64,000 bases of DNA, from contig JALIZF010001751.1 of assembly GCA_029948255.1 (NCBI GenBank), positions 621,643 through 685,642 of the forward strand, given 5' to 3'. Both the position numbers and the translations under genes were made by a program. The stretch is from Telmatactis stephensoni (Eukaryota; Cnidaria; Anthozoa; Actiniaria; Isophelliidae). Under the pieces are notes generated by a model. That model was not told the DNA's origin. It was given only the letters and a program-made list of their open reading frames with translations, and did not search any database. Shown piece after piece: positions 1 to 14,400 of the stretch (its first letter is position 1; every line of letters begins with the position of its first letter).

Positions 1-1283
1 GTCTGTCATGTCGAGCAAGAAATGTACGAACACGATCGATATGCTACATGTGTCTGCCCAGAATTTGAATCCTAACATATCCACAGCTTAGGGAACTTAC
101 TTGAGATACATGAAAAACCCAAAAGCAATGGCTACAGGACGGAAATAGTGAAATCAGGATAATTTTTGATCAAATTCAACGGGAAGTTGAAGAGCGCTAG
201 TCAGTGACGTGATTAAACATTCATGAGATCGCTCCGTGAAGAACCGATTGCTATCGTTTCTATCTTCTTCGCGCGTTATTTATGCCCAGAAATTTTCCCA
301 GGAAATAGCTAAAACTGCGAACATAAGCATAGGCAATTCATAAACAGTGCTAAAGACACAATTTGAGGGTTTTTTCTGTCAATATAGAACGGACAAACAC
401 GGCCTTCGCGAAGGTCGCATAGAGAACTGCAGCCAGTCAGACACACAGTAATAATTGCACTCACCTTCGCTAAAAAATCACTCTAGAATTCACTTGGATG
501 TTTGAAAATATCTTAGGCTAATGGTAATAGTAATGAAAGACCGGCGTTTTAGAAATCAAAAGACGAAAGATTGAAGCATTCAACATCAACCATGGCCAGA
601 CAGTGTGATTCGAGACACTTTTTGTGACAGTCAGTCGGTGAGCGACAACTCCCCTGGGATGCCTACCAAAAAGACGTGTATGGGAGGGGTAGGTAGGAGT
701 TTTTGCTGTTGGCCATTGCTTGGCTGTATCCTTAGAACCTGAGAGGGTATCAGAGTAGAAATTTCAAGAATCTTTTCAGGATGGCAAAATCTGTAACTTA
801 CTAAAGGGAAACTTAAACAAAATTCAAACGAAAATAAACAAGAACAACAACATTAACAAAATAACAACAACAACGACAACCGGCTAACGATGACAGCAAG
901 CAAAAATTATCTAAAATCTCTTGGTCTCTTTCCCTTCCTTCTGTGCCAGATATCAATCAAATCAAATTTATCTGTGTGAGACTCTGATCAGAAGGTAATC
1001 CTAAGTCGGATTGTTATTCAGTCACCCCCCCCCTCCCCCCCCCCCCCAAAAAAAAAAAAATAGGACCAAGGAAAGGGGAGGGCTAAAGGGGACATCCCTT
1101 GGCCTCTCCTGCACTTATATAAGTTACACAGTTTCCTGCCAATGAATGAGGGAGTTCCATCCCCTTCCTTGCCCAGGGAGCAAGGGTGGGGGTGGGGTGG
1201 GGGGTGCCGGGCAGTTCATTCGAAAATAAGAAGGAACTTATCTAAGCACTATTTGGAAATAAATATGAAATAATGCATACATA
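1..1283. other. Upstream non-coding DNA
   Basis: No gene is recognisable here on either strand. Open frames are short and low-complexity. The stretch contains a poly-C/poly-A run near 1023-1062 and G-rich tracts near 1170-1210. If an upstream gene reaches into the window I cannot identify it. Confidence 0.6.
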
Positions 1284-1421
1284 GGGTGTTTTCCATTTAG
1301 TGGAACCAACAGACCAGAATGGCCTGATTTTGTAGGGCTGGTTCCAGCCAGAACTAAGAATTGAAATGTACCAGTTAACTGGCATTTCTGGCTGGTTGGT
1401 TCCACTAAATGGAAAACACCC
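1284..1421. mobile_element. Short TIR element (MITE), family A
   Basis: A 138-bp palindromic element. It starts GGGTGTTTTCCATTTAGTGG and ends with the reverse complement of that sequence. A second copy of the family, in the opposite orientation, lies in CAND1 intron 19 at 53062-53202, and their interiors align when one is reversed. It has no coding capacity. I saw no clear target duplication. Confidence 0.8.
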
Positions 1422-1699
1422 AAAATTTCATGGCTGGCTGACATGAACATTAGATCTAAACAAACAAACAAACAAACGGTCTTTGACTGACACGAACGAC
1501 TGCAACTGACAGACTGATTGACTGACTGACTGCTTGCTGCGGTTGCTGACTTAATTGCCTGATGGATTACTTGATGGATGGATAAATTGATTGATCTTGC
1601 TTCCTTCTTTTTTATGATTGTATCTATCATGATAGGCACTGATAAGCCTTAGGGCTTCCAATCAAACTCCCTTGCCATATTTGTATGTAATATGAAAAA

Positions 1700-1877
1700 A
1701 AATGTATAACAATCCACTTACTAATTTGGCAAATCAATCAATCAAATTTTGTTGATTGCAGTTCCCGGTATGTTCGGGGTCCCTGTGCTGTCACGTGCGA
1801 TGTTCCGTTTGACTGCTTCTGGACGACGTCTTTTGTCGGAGTACTGAGTACGCACCAAGTGTTCCTTGTAGAAAAAT
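1700..1877 (+). promoter_or_regulatory. Putative TTC38 promoter / 5' UTR
   Basis: This is the stretch immediately before the TTC38 start codon. It contains a CACGTG E-box at 1792-1797. A pyrimidine-rich run ending in TGCAG at about 1760 could be the 3' splice site of a 5' UTR intron. No convincing TATA box is seen at a fixed distance. The transcription start cannot be placed from sequence alone. Confidence 0.35.
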
Positions 1878-4800
1878 ATGTCTTATTACCGGAATAATTG
1901 GAGAGACATAGACGTAAGTAACATTATTTATCCAGCTTGTTAGGAACTTGATGATAGAATTAGTTTGTAAGGTTTCTAACATATCTTTTGCCTAATTAAT
2001 TGCTGCAGATGTTAGTGATAGTTCGAAGTAAGCTTTTAAGTTTATGTACTTCTGCACAATTACAAAACATTCTTAACACAAGCTTACACCTACAGTGTAA
2101 GCTGTATATTTAGCTAATTTATGAAAAACTTCGTGTATCTGTGAAAAAGAAGAAGAAGCGAAGAAGAAGGAGCAGCAGAAGTTTGATATAAATGTTGTTG
2201 ATAAGTTAAGTTTAAGTTTAAGCTTAAACTTTTCTCTCCAAATTTCGTTAAGCTTACTTGTTAAGACATGCTTTTATTTATACCGCACCTAATTTATCGC
2301 ATTTCATACAAAAATTATAGCTAAATGTGTTGGCATTTGTAAAAATCGACAGAAACCACAGATACATGTACCACCAACAATATGTCAAAAATCCTAATCT
2401 GACTCGCAAATGTGGTGCACTTGCATCTTTTTCCAGTACTAAACCTGTGTACAATAAATATGCCTGACATTTATAACCTTTTAAGACACCCTAGTTGTGT
2501 CTTAATTCATTGCCTACAGTATTGATAACTTAAATAATTAGTTAGCTTGAAAATTTGGGGCCAGGTTTGGCCCATACATTGCAAAAATGGTAAAAGCACT
2601 ATATTTAACGTTGGAAGTCCCTTCAGCTAAAAGCAAAGCTAGAAGCTGGTCTCCCAGGAAATTGATGGTGCACTCATTCTACCTCCCCTCTATCCATCGG
2701 TGCTCTGTTTTAAGGGTATTTAAAGGTAATTAAAGCGGTCCCATTAAAGCTACACAGAATGGAAAGACAGAGACTAGTTGAAACAACGATGCAAGGTCAT
2801 CCAGCATATGTGGATCGAACTTGGGACCTCTTAGTAGCTCTCATGCACCGAAAGCTGTGCACTAATCAACAGTGCCATCCTTGTTCCTTGGACCATATAA
2901 TTCCCAGACATTGGCCATATTTCCATATTAATTCGGCCCGTAGACACACTTTGATTAGAACAATAACACGCAATATAACTCGATCGTAAAAGAGCATTGC
3001 CTTCTCAGAAAAATGTCACTTAGCATTTCGTGACCTTGATGTATACTTTGAGAAACATAAACCACTTGATGATAGTTGTGAATAATAATGGTTGCACAGG
3101 AAGCCCAAACCAAGGTCTGCGATGTCAAGGCTTGCCATGAACATGCCAACATTAGATCCATTTTGAGGTGATGTCATGAGTCCCAGAGGAATCCCACACC
3201 AAGATTTATTTACTCGAATAAGCATGGCGCTTATTAAATTTTTCATGTCTAAAACGGGGCAGTTATTCGGGGGAGGCACTTATTCGAGGGAGGCACTTAT
3301 TCAGCGGGAGGAAATGCATACACAAATGTCAAAGTATGCATATATGCTTTCCTCTTAATATCAATAATATCAATGTTATACTACTACAACAGTACTGGTA
3401 TTAGTATACTATAACGAGGTGCGAGGCGCTTATTAATTTTTTTTGTCCAAAGGGGGCGCTTATTTGGGGGAGGTGCTTATTCCGGGGAGGCGCTTATTCG
3501 GGGGAGGCGCTTATTCGAGTAAATACAGTAGTGTTGCTGCTAGCCTGATGGCTCCCAGCAAACACCAGGGGCATGACCTTTTGAGACACATGCATGTGTC
3601 ACTGCCTAATTAGCATATCACTTGATATTACATGTATATAATCCTTTGGTAGTACATGGTGCTATTTTCAAAGTGGCCCATTTCCAAATTATTAACAATT
3701 ATTATGCTAACCTGATTTTTTTTAAAGATATACATCCAAATAAAATCATGATTATGTTGGTACAGTGACTGGTTTTATAATTTATTTATATAGGCATGGA
3801 AGAAAGAAGGTTTTGTGTTCTCAACTCCAAGTAACCAAGCTGTTAAACTGTATGATGCCGCAGTATCCCAGGTAGATGTCTTATAATTGTGACTCTAACA
3901 GTTTTTTGCACTGTACATGTGCTGTATGCAGTATGTTGTGCTTTGAAATTATTGTAATTTGGTTTGAAAATTTTCAAATTCAGGTTAATTTGCTACCTAA
4001 TTTGAAACAATAGGATTATGAATTCAAACCAATTTGAAAATGTTCAAATGAAAGGGCTCCCTATAAAAATGGCCTAAGTGACTTTTTTGATGATTTTTTT
4101 TCTTTCAATGGTATAAAATGATCATATCAATTAACTTTCCTGTGCCAAAAACTCAATGTCTGGACATCCATCAAAAAGTCACTTAGGTCTTTTTCACAGG
4201 GAACCCTTCACTATTATCGTGATCATTTCTCCTACTGACCAATAAATTACTACATCCTATAAAATGCCCAAGTCAACGAATTATTATTAATGATTTTAAC
4301 AAGGGTAATTATACTCAAATATTTATCAATTAGACAACAGAAAGCTGCATGCCCATGAAAAAATGAAAAACAGAGATGTGCAGCCCATCGGGAAATAGTT
4401 TATTATTAATATTTATCGCCATCTTGAAAATGAATGATTTGAAAAGCTTACTGACAATGACGAATTCATATAGATAGTGCACATGCAGTGCAACCCATGG
4501 GCACGTAGTTCACAGTTTTCTGGCCAATTAGAGCAGTGTTGTATTGAATCTATGTCATGAAAACAATTGTTTGATATATATATATATATTTTGATATGCA
4601 GATTGTTCAGTATTATGAAAATGATAGTCTTGGTGGACTTGAAAAGACCATAGCAAGAGTGATTGAAGCTGATCCTAACTTTGGTAATGTTGATAATATA
4701 TCTAGAAATTGTACAGCATACTTGGTAGATCTTCTTGTAATAAGAGATTTAATACTAGACATGTGAATAAACAATTTTAATTATCCTTTAAAAGACATGC

Positions 4801-7800
4801 ATCTATGTGGCCCTTCACTTGGTGGTGCAAATTACAGCTTGTTTTATATGTCTGCATGCCCATGCAGTCAGTTTTTACAAAAATAGGCTTTTAAATTCCC
4901 AGACTCTGTCAAGAAGAAGGTACCCTTTATAATTGTCATAGAGTTCTATATCACAAAGAATCAATCTGTTTGCTAAAATTGTACCAGCTTAATATATATA
5001 TATGTTATATTATGTACAGTGCATTTTAACAATTAACTTTAATGCTGCAGTTCCTACATGTAAGTATCCATGTGAGGTAACCATGCTGTGATGCAAAGAT
5101 GGAGTAGGAGTTAAAATTGAATACTTTGTTTTCTAGTTATGGGCCATGTATTAAAGGCTGGTTTGCCAATAATTGATGCTGATCTCGACAAGTACCCTGA
5201 ATTAAAAAAAGATTATGATACAATTATGAACCTTGTTGACAAAGGCAAAGTGACAGAACATGAAAAGAAACATGCCTTGGCTTATAGAGAGTGTTTTCAT
5301 GGGTATGTCATTGTGGATGCATTACATGTCAAATTATATATATATTCATAAAATTCCAAAACTACATGCAATTAAAAAACTTTTCTGATTATAAACCATG
5401 TGACCAATATATTAGCCCATGGGCTGACCATGGGCTTAATTATTTGATGGATTATTACCTACAAATGCTGATACTATACTAAGCTGTTTTCAGACACTCA
5501 AATGCCATTAATAATACTAATCAAAGGGTTTCTGTTTGAAATGTCCTAAGTGACTTTTCTGATGAGCTTACTTAAAATTGGTCAAGATTGGTATTAAAAG
5601 CCTTTCTTTCTAAGCCAAATATCAATGTCGGGTCAAATTTTTGGAAAATGTCACTTAGGTCATTTTTATTGGCAGACCTTCATTTATTGTTAATAGTTAA
5701 CTATCATCAAACATTTAGGTAAACACCTGTAGCTTCAGAGAGTTAGTAAGATCTTTATGTTCACAATATTTTGCACAAAATATTGTTTACTTCACATATA
5801 AAATTATCACATGACGTAAAGTTCCATCCAAAATTGTTGAATTTGTATTGTTGAATTTGTATGAATAAATGTCAGGGGTGGATCCAGGGGGGTGTCCATA
5901 GGTGCACCGGACACCCCCTAGCGCCGTACAAGATGACGTCATCAGATTCCATTGTTAGGAGGCCGCCATCTTGGATGTGACGTCATCTCTCAAGAGGCCT
6001 ATTTGGGACACCCCCTTTGCATAATCCTGGATCCATCCCTGAATGTTATACAAATAAAATGTTGACATATAAATCTCAGAACTAAATACAATTGTGTTGT
6101 TTTGTTTTACAACATCTTATGAATTATTTGCTGCATGCATGTTGACACAGGAACACTGCTAAAGCTAGTGTATTATGGGAAGACATTCTGACAGACCATC
6201 CAACTGACATCTTTGCATTAAAGCTAATCCAAGAGACCTACATTGTACTAGGCATGTATCCACAATTACGTGATACAATAGCAGGTGTAATGCCATCATG
6301 GAAACCAGAAACTCCTCTTTACTCGTAAGTGCATGTGTTATCTTTTGATAATGTGATTGAGCTGATTTAGTGATTGCTAGTATTGCTGTGAGCAGTCTAC
6401 ATTTGCAGAAAAATGGTGTTCCGTGATTGTACTAATCTGGTGGTTGGGTGCAAAAAGTCAGAATTACTAGTTATAGGCATGTACTATTACACTGTGCAAT
6501 TTTCTCAGCAACTTGTCTCGCAACAGTATTGCAAAACAAGTTGCAGAGAAAATTATGGTGCTGTTACACTGTGCAATTTTCCCCAGCAACTTGCAATATT
6601 TTTGGATGAGGCAAGCTGGGAGCGAGATTCAAGATGGGTCCTCAGAGCAAAATGAGAAATTGCGCATGCGCTTGTAGAAAACGTGCCTCAAAAATTGTGA
6701 GGAAAATTGCTGGAGAGGTGATATAGAATGGCAAATTGCTGCAATGCGTTGCAAAAAGTAGACCTGAGTTCTAGTTCATGCAACGCTACGCGCAACAACA
6801 ACAACAACAACAACAACAATTGCAAGACAACCCCTGTTACACTGTGCAATCCTCCAGCAACTTGTTTTGCAATGCCAATGCGAGACAAGTTGCTGAGAAA
6901 ATTGCACAGTGTAACAACGGCTTATATCTTGCAAAGTTTTGGTCCAATTTGGTGCATCTCTAAGTTTTGCTTTTGCAGCTAAAGCCAACTCAGAGTCTCA
7001 AATTTTGAAACATTGAGGAAATTAATTGGTGAAAAAGCTCTGAAGTACATGCACCTCACAAAAAAATGTCTTATTATGCAAGTCTTGAGTCTTACCTTGA
7101 CTTATTCCCACATCATTAATGGTTCATTACAGCTGTAACTATTTTACTTTTTTTGTTTGCAAGAGCTTCAGGGTATGGTACAGTCCATACATAATAATGG
7201 AAATGTGATTGCTGATTACTTTTTTCTGCATTCATATAGTGTATGGTCACAGCCGCAATAATAGTGATTATATGGATTCAACTGATACCATAATACCTCT
7301 ATAGTATAAATAGGAATAGATGGGCATGCCTTAATTCCTTGTACTGTACTGTACAATGTGTTTTCTTACAAATCCCTTGCTAGTCAAAGATTTTAATTAG
7401 GAATAAAAAGTGTTTCCATCAGTAATTAATTTCTATGTATATATTAATAATTATTAAATTCTTAAAATAATTAATTATGTTGTTTTTGTTCCAGGTATTT
7501 ACATGGCATGTACGCCTTTAGTTTAGAGGAAACAAAACAATATAGTGAGGCAGAAAAACATGCAATTAAGGTTTGAAGACAAATTGTGGTCATTGTTTAA
7601 TTAAGAAAGAGGTTCAAAGCAACCACAACAAAAAGCTTAAAGATTATAACTTGCCCTCCCTCCCTTTCCCTCCCCTTGCTCTTCCTTCCCCTTTCCTCCC
7701 CTTCCCTCCCCTCCCCTAACTTCCCCTCCCCTCCCCCTTATTTCCAGTGATGATAATTATAGACAATATTATTTCAGTGAGAACTGTATTCATTTGTAGG

Positions 7801-8411
7801 GTCTTGAGCTGAACCCTCATGACTGCTGGGCAACTCATGCACGGGCTCACATCTTTGAGGACACAGGAAGACAGGATGAAGGAATAAAGTTTATGAGTGG
7901 AACAATCAATGATTGGAATGTATGTACATTTTATTAATTGAAGAGATGTCAGTGAAAAGGGCTTTTTGACTTGAGTTTTTCATGTTTTCTTTGGTGGTTT
8001 CGAGGGTGGTAGCCTTCTACCCCATGCCTGCAAGAGAGACTATAGGAGTGGTGGTTTCTTTTTTGATTTAGAGGGGTGGGTCATTAAATGCACATACATA
8101 AAAGCACTGTCTGGGAATGTTTGTCAGAGTTTTCAAAATGTACCCTAAGATATTGTTCCTGCAAGGGTTGTGCCTTAGAAATTTATTTTTCTAAAAAAAC
8201 TCTCAGCAATCAATGAATATACAAAGTCGGTTGGTCTGTGGGTCAGTCAGTCAGTCAGCTTGATTGTTCATCTCATTCAATCATTCATTCATTTACTTAC
8301 TCATTGATCATTCATGACAGTAAAATAAATTAACTTTATTTATTTATTATTATTTTATTTATTTAATATTTATTTATTTATTTGTTTATTGACTGACTGA
8401 CTGATTGATTA

Positions 8412-8490
<79 letters not shown>

Positions 8491-11400
8491 TGAAAATAAA
8501 TTGACTTTATGTAAAGAGGGTATCGTGACTAGTTGTGCCTCTCTAAACAGAACAAAATAACTGAAATAAACATAACATAATTTAAGAATCCCAACTGGCC
8601 AGGAGACAAACCAGTTGTCTATTTACAAGCATTGTTCGGAAGTTGAATTTGGCCTAGGACTACCCATAACAAATTCAACCTCAGCTAGTGGCCAGAGCAG
8701 GACTTGAACTTGGGACTACTGGATTGCAAGACCAACACTCTTCATGACCACATGACCAATTGCTGCCTCCACATGACAGTAATGCAAAAATTAAAATAAT
8801 ATTCCAAAATAAATGATTATTAGTATTATTAATACACCTTATCCGTAAATCCCAACCCACCCTCCCTTCTTTGTTTGTTCAAAATTTCAAGGCTAAGTTT
8901 TCCTTTCAGGTTGACCATCCTCTTACTGGTCACAATTTCTGGCACTGGGCATTGTACCATGTTGAAAAGGTAACATGAACACTATGCATATATGTGTGTC
9001 AAATTTGTGGAAAAAATTGAGTGATTGAATTGAGACTAAGTTATGTATTTGAAGGAGTAAGCTTACCTATAAAATTAAATTGATGATAAATTCTGAGACA
9101 AACCACACACCTAGTAGGTACTGTATGTATTGTAATACCTGTAGATGTCCTGGGGCACATTTACAGGACCAATAACTGAAATGAAACAGGGTTCACTGTA
9201 CCAATTATGCCTTTCTTTAATACAAAATATACTTTATAATACCTGTACCACATTCCATTGATGTTCATTGGTAGTAATTTTGATACATCCCACTCCCGAC
9301 TTTACTCCCCAGCAGAATAATTAGTACTAGTTTAAGGTGCGGTAATACGAGCAACAAAATCACTCAACTTGTCGCGCAACATTGCTGCAAAACGAGTTGA
9401 AGAGCAATGCTGCGCGTTTTTTCACCCGAAAACAAACTTGTCTCTCAGCAAAATAGTTTGCAATAGTTTGCTGCAAGTTGAAAAAGTCTGTTGCAGCAAG
9501 TAGACAGTCGCTCAACTTTTTGCAACAAAATTTCATGATGCTACGTGTTACCACCCCTAAGTCAACTTGTCTCACAGCAAACTGCGAAATGGCTTCCTTC
9601 GTGTTCATGATTGATCCAGTCAGAAGTCAGGATTCACTCAATTTGCAGCAAACAATTTTTTTTTGCGAGACAAGTTTGTTTTCGGGTGGAAAAGCGTGCA
9701 GCATCGCTCCTCAACTCGTTTCTCATTTAGGAAAAAGACTATAGCCTGAATAGAAATTCTTTGAGTGTAAACCATATTGCTAGTCTGCCACAGCAATGCA
9801 TTCTGAAACAGTCACCTTCATTAAATAACCAAGGCATGTAAAAGTAAGTTAAATAACCAAGGCATGTAAAAGTAAGTTAAATAACCAAGGCATGTAAAAG
9901 TAAGTTAAATAACCCAGGCATGTAAAAGTAAGTTAAATAACCAAGGCATGTAAAAGTATGTGACAGCACTCTTCGCACAGGTTTGTTTGTTTAACACATA
10001 TTAAGCCTTCTACAAAAAAAGTAGATGGCTCAAAATTGGCCATTTTTTAGCTGGTAGTTAGCTCTTGATGAGAACCCTGGATAACATGAAATACAAAATA
10101 TCATTGTTATTCTTTTGTGTGGTGGTATTTGACTAAGTTAATAGTCCCAGAATACATTGCTAAAGTAGACCAGCGATCATACATATACGTATTTCGAAAA
10201 AGGTTGTCGTATGAGAGGTCTCAAGTCTACGCGACTAGACCGAAAAGGAGTATGGGTAGTTGCAAAATTTTACTCGTTTTTTCGCATTGTGGTCTTGATT
10301 TTGGCATTAGCAAATGAAGCTTTGATGTATTAGGTCATGACAAGCTGAAGTTGAATTAGCGTGTGGATATTTGTGTGGTTTATAGCTCTAGTAATTTCTA
10401 CCCATACACCCTTTCGGGTGAGTCGCGTAGGCTTTTGCCGACAACGTTTATTGAAATAGGTGTATACGTACATGCAGCCCTCCTTGTGACTATAAAGGCT
10501 TCCTTCTCAATAATAACAAATCCACAACAACTTGCAGAAATTGATAAATGACTGTAAAACATATAATTGCAGGGGGAATATGAAGCAGCTTTATCTATAT
10601 TTGATGATGAAGTTGGTCGACGTGCAACTGCCAATTGTTCATTCCATATGACAAATTCAGCTTCTTTGCTTTACAGACTTGAATTGCAAGGTGATTATTT
10701 CATTTTGTGCTGTGATTTAGCTACGGTAATCTGAGCAACAAAATCACTCAACTTGTCTCGCAACATTGCTGCGAGACGAGTTGAAAAGCAATGCGCGTTT
10801 TTCTACGCGAGTACAAACTAGTATCGCAACAAAATTGTTTGTTGCAAGTTGAGTGAATCCTGTATTCGCATTGGCCGAGAAAATCATTTGCTGCAACACG
10901 AGTTGAGTCGAAGTGGTAATACTTGCAACATTTTACAATTTTCTTGCATTAAGTAGAACGATCTTCCACTTTCTGCAACAAAATTCCTCAACTTGCAACA
11001 AATAATTTTGTCGCGAAATAAGTTTGAATTGGGTTGGAAAACGCACAGCATTGCTTTGTTGCGAGACAAGTTGAGTGATTTTGTTGCTCGTATTACCGTA
11101 GCTTTATGGGGCAGTTAATCAATCTATTTATCTATCCATTTATTATTTATTGTTATTTATTTACTGCTTATTTATTTGTCAAATTCTTATTTATTCCAAT
11201 GATAACCACTAGAAATGTTTAAAGTAGTGCTTAGAGATGTAGGATTCTAGACACTATGCATGTTTACATAAAGAAACATCTTCAATGCATGTTCCGTAGG
11301 GGTCAATGTTGGAGACAGATGGAATCAAATGCTGCAGCATTATGCCCAGTTAACAGACACTCATTTATGGGTAGGTAGTAAATGTCTATTGTGGTGTTCT

Positions 11401-14400
11401 TTCATTTGCCTTCAAGGTTTCATCCATCCATCCATTTGTTCATCCGTTCGTTCCTTCATTCATTCATTCCTTCGTTTGTTCGTACGTACGTACTAAAGGG
11501 TTATTAACCGAGCGCGAGGTCTGTACGGGAAAATATCAGACCGAGGTCTTGACAGTACGGACCGAGCCGTAGGCGAGGTCCGTACAAAAAAGACCGAGGT
11601 CTGATATTTTCCCGTACAGACCGAGCAAGCTCGGTTAATAAATTGTTTATTATATGGCTTTGAGAAGTCCCGCTAAAACAATTGCCAAACGCAAACTTTT
11701 CTTTTCATCCGGGACAGCGGTCCTGATATGGCAAAATACAGACCATGCGTTAGCCAATCAGAATTCAGGAAATTATCTAGCCATATAATAAGTACGTTTA
11801 TTCATTCGTTCCTTCGTCCTTCCGTTCATTCATCGATTTCTTTATCTCTTTATTCGTTTGCTTATTTATTCATTTGTTCATCCATCCATCCATTCATTTC
11901 ATTCATTCATTCATCCATCCATTCATTTCATTCGTTCGTTCGTTCGTTTATTTATTTGTTTGTTTATATATATATATATTTATTTATTTGTTTGTTTGTT
12001 TGTTTGTTTGTTTGTTTGTTTGTTTGTTTATTTATTTATCCATTTATCCATTCATATATTTGATAGTCATTTGTTGATGCCCATCTGATAATGTGTACTC
12101 TTGGAGCCAAACGCGAAGATTTAACCTTAAGACTTCTAGAGTCTCTTAAAGATTATGCCAAGTAAGCAAATCAATGACTACACCTCTGGTTTAAAACGCC
12201 GTAAAGAGTCTAATTTTTACAAAGGAGCCAAGACGAGGCTACTTGTATAAAACTCGGTCATTCAGTACAAGATATACGTTTTATGCATGTAGCTAGTGGA
12301 AATATAAAACCACTGAAGAGCAACTACTGTATGTCACCTAAACAATATTTCCAATTTATTCGTCTTTCAACCGTTGCAAATAAAATGTCCAATTTTTTTT
12401 CCGTCTAATAGCCCCCAGAGTAAAATTATTTCCGACAGTTCTAATTCTAAAACCTTTTTTTTTTCTAGGAACCTATAGCAATGTCTTTTAGTTGTAAAAA
12501 CTGGCCACATACATTCATTAGGGCGTGGTTTACTCTAAAATGTATTTTTGTTTTCTCTGTTTTGTGCCAGGAATGGAAGTGGAACGAACTGCGAAGTTAC
12601 TCGTGAAATAGCTGTGCCTGTGTGTGAGGCATTTGACTTAGCAGATAAGGTTGTTAGACGCTTTCTCTACTTCATTTCAATCTCTTGATTACTGACTACA
12701 AACATCAAGACTTCAGTGTATCACAATTTTCCATTAAGTGTTGTGTAGACGTTATATTGCTGTGTTGTTGCCATGCTTTCCCCTCGCAAACGTCTGGTTT
12801 TATTCGTCCCCACTTCCTATCTTCCTCAATCGACGTTTGCTTTTCCTCTATTTTTCTCAGGGACACTTTGACCAAGCTGTTGAGCTTCTAAAGCCTATTC
12901 GGTACAGCCTTCATAGGCTTGGTGGAAGCAGCGCCCAGGTTTGTTAGGCCCATTGTATGATGCTGTAGTAAATAGTTTCACCTTGAGATTCAAGGTTACG
13001 TCAGACGGTGGTCATCCTTGATCGACGGACAATTGAAGAGTTGTCCGTGAAAAGGGCTGAAGTGAAGTTTTATTTTTTATGATATCGTTTAGTTTTTAAC
13101 TCGTGGATTGCAAATCCACGAAATATCTTAAAAGGTTCAAAATGGAATCACAGACTGGACTTCCCTGAGGTAAAACATCTCGGCATCAACCAAAAATCAC
13201 TTAAGCCATTTTCATCGGAATCTCTTCAATTAAAGCCCTTATACACCTATTTCAAAAAAGGTTATCAGAGCTAAAGGCGATAGGCGATAGGAGATAGGTC
13301 ATTCCAATTTTCACGGTTGGATTTTCTATTTGTTTTTATTCAGAAGGTCAACAATCAGACATTCATATCCAATGTTCGGAGCAAAACAAACGGAATAACG
13401 AAACTATTTTTAAAACTTCTTGATTACTTCGGAGTTTGAATGACCTATTTCCTATCGCCTATCGCCTTTAGCTATGATAACCTTTTTTCAAATAGGTGTA
13501 TACACGAGGCAATTTTTCTTGCAAGTTGCAATGCATTGTTGTTGCGTAGCAGGTAGAGTAGTTGAGAAGAGATCGCGCGTAATCCCCCTTCTCTGTAACT
13601 TGCAATACAACGAAAAATAGCATTCAAGTTATAAAAAAATGAACAACTCCAAGTTTTTGCAAATTTGCGGAGCAAGTTCCATTGTGTGACATCTATAGCG
13701 CGACCTGAATGCAGTTACTGGCCAGTCACAGAGCACTTCTCCATACCGCCAATGAATTATACAATCTGACATAAAGTAGATTTTGTAAGACTGTGAAACG
13801 GCACCGCATGGTCACGGCACGGTTACGGCATGAATTTCGAATGTTTTTATAGACAACACAGGACTGACACGGTCACGGCACGGCGCGGTCCGTTTCACAC
13901 TCATACGAAATCTGCTCTATCAAGTCTCACCAACAACTTGCAATGCCATGCTTATGTCATCACTGTATTGGAAGTTACAAGACAAATTACCCCGTGTAAC
14001 AAGACTTAGCGATGATTTGAATTATTATTGACCTACGTGTGTACACACATAGGAAGTCATAGCAGGCGATACACAGAGGTACCGTGCGAGTAGCGGTTAC
14101 TTTTCTTATCCTCCCGTAGGCTCGGTTCCCCAGCTGTTGGGGTCAAGTGCGCCCGCGATACTCGCGGGAGAGTACGGCGGGCGCACGAAACCCAAGGTAG
14201 GTCACTCATATATGGTACATTATAATGGGTCCTATTGTATATAACAATAATAATAATAATAATAATAGTATTTCGTTATATACAATAGGACCCATTATAA
14301 TGTACCATATATGAAGGACCTACCAAACCCAAACGACTTGAGAACCGAGCCTAAGGAGCTACGGGAGGATTAGGAAAAATACTCGCTCACAGGATAAACA

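Noticed and set aside
6728..6988. ORFs with poly-N, poly-Q or poly-L
   Set aside because: Arise from an (AAC)n run within a repeat cluster in TTC38 intron 5.
11728..12088. Overlapping ORFs of 67-111 codons in three frames
   Set aside because: Tetranucleotide repeats next to TTC38 exon 11; composition is only F, I, S, H, L and V.
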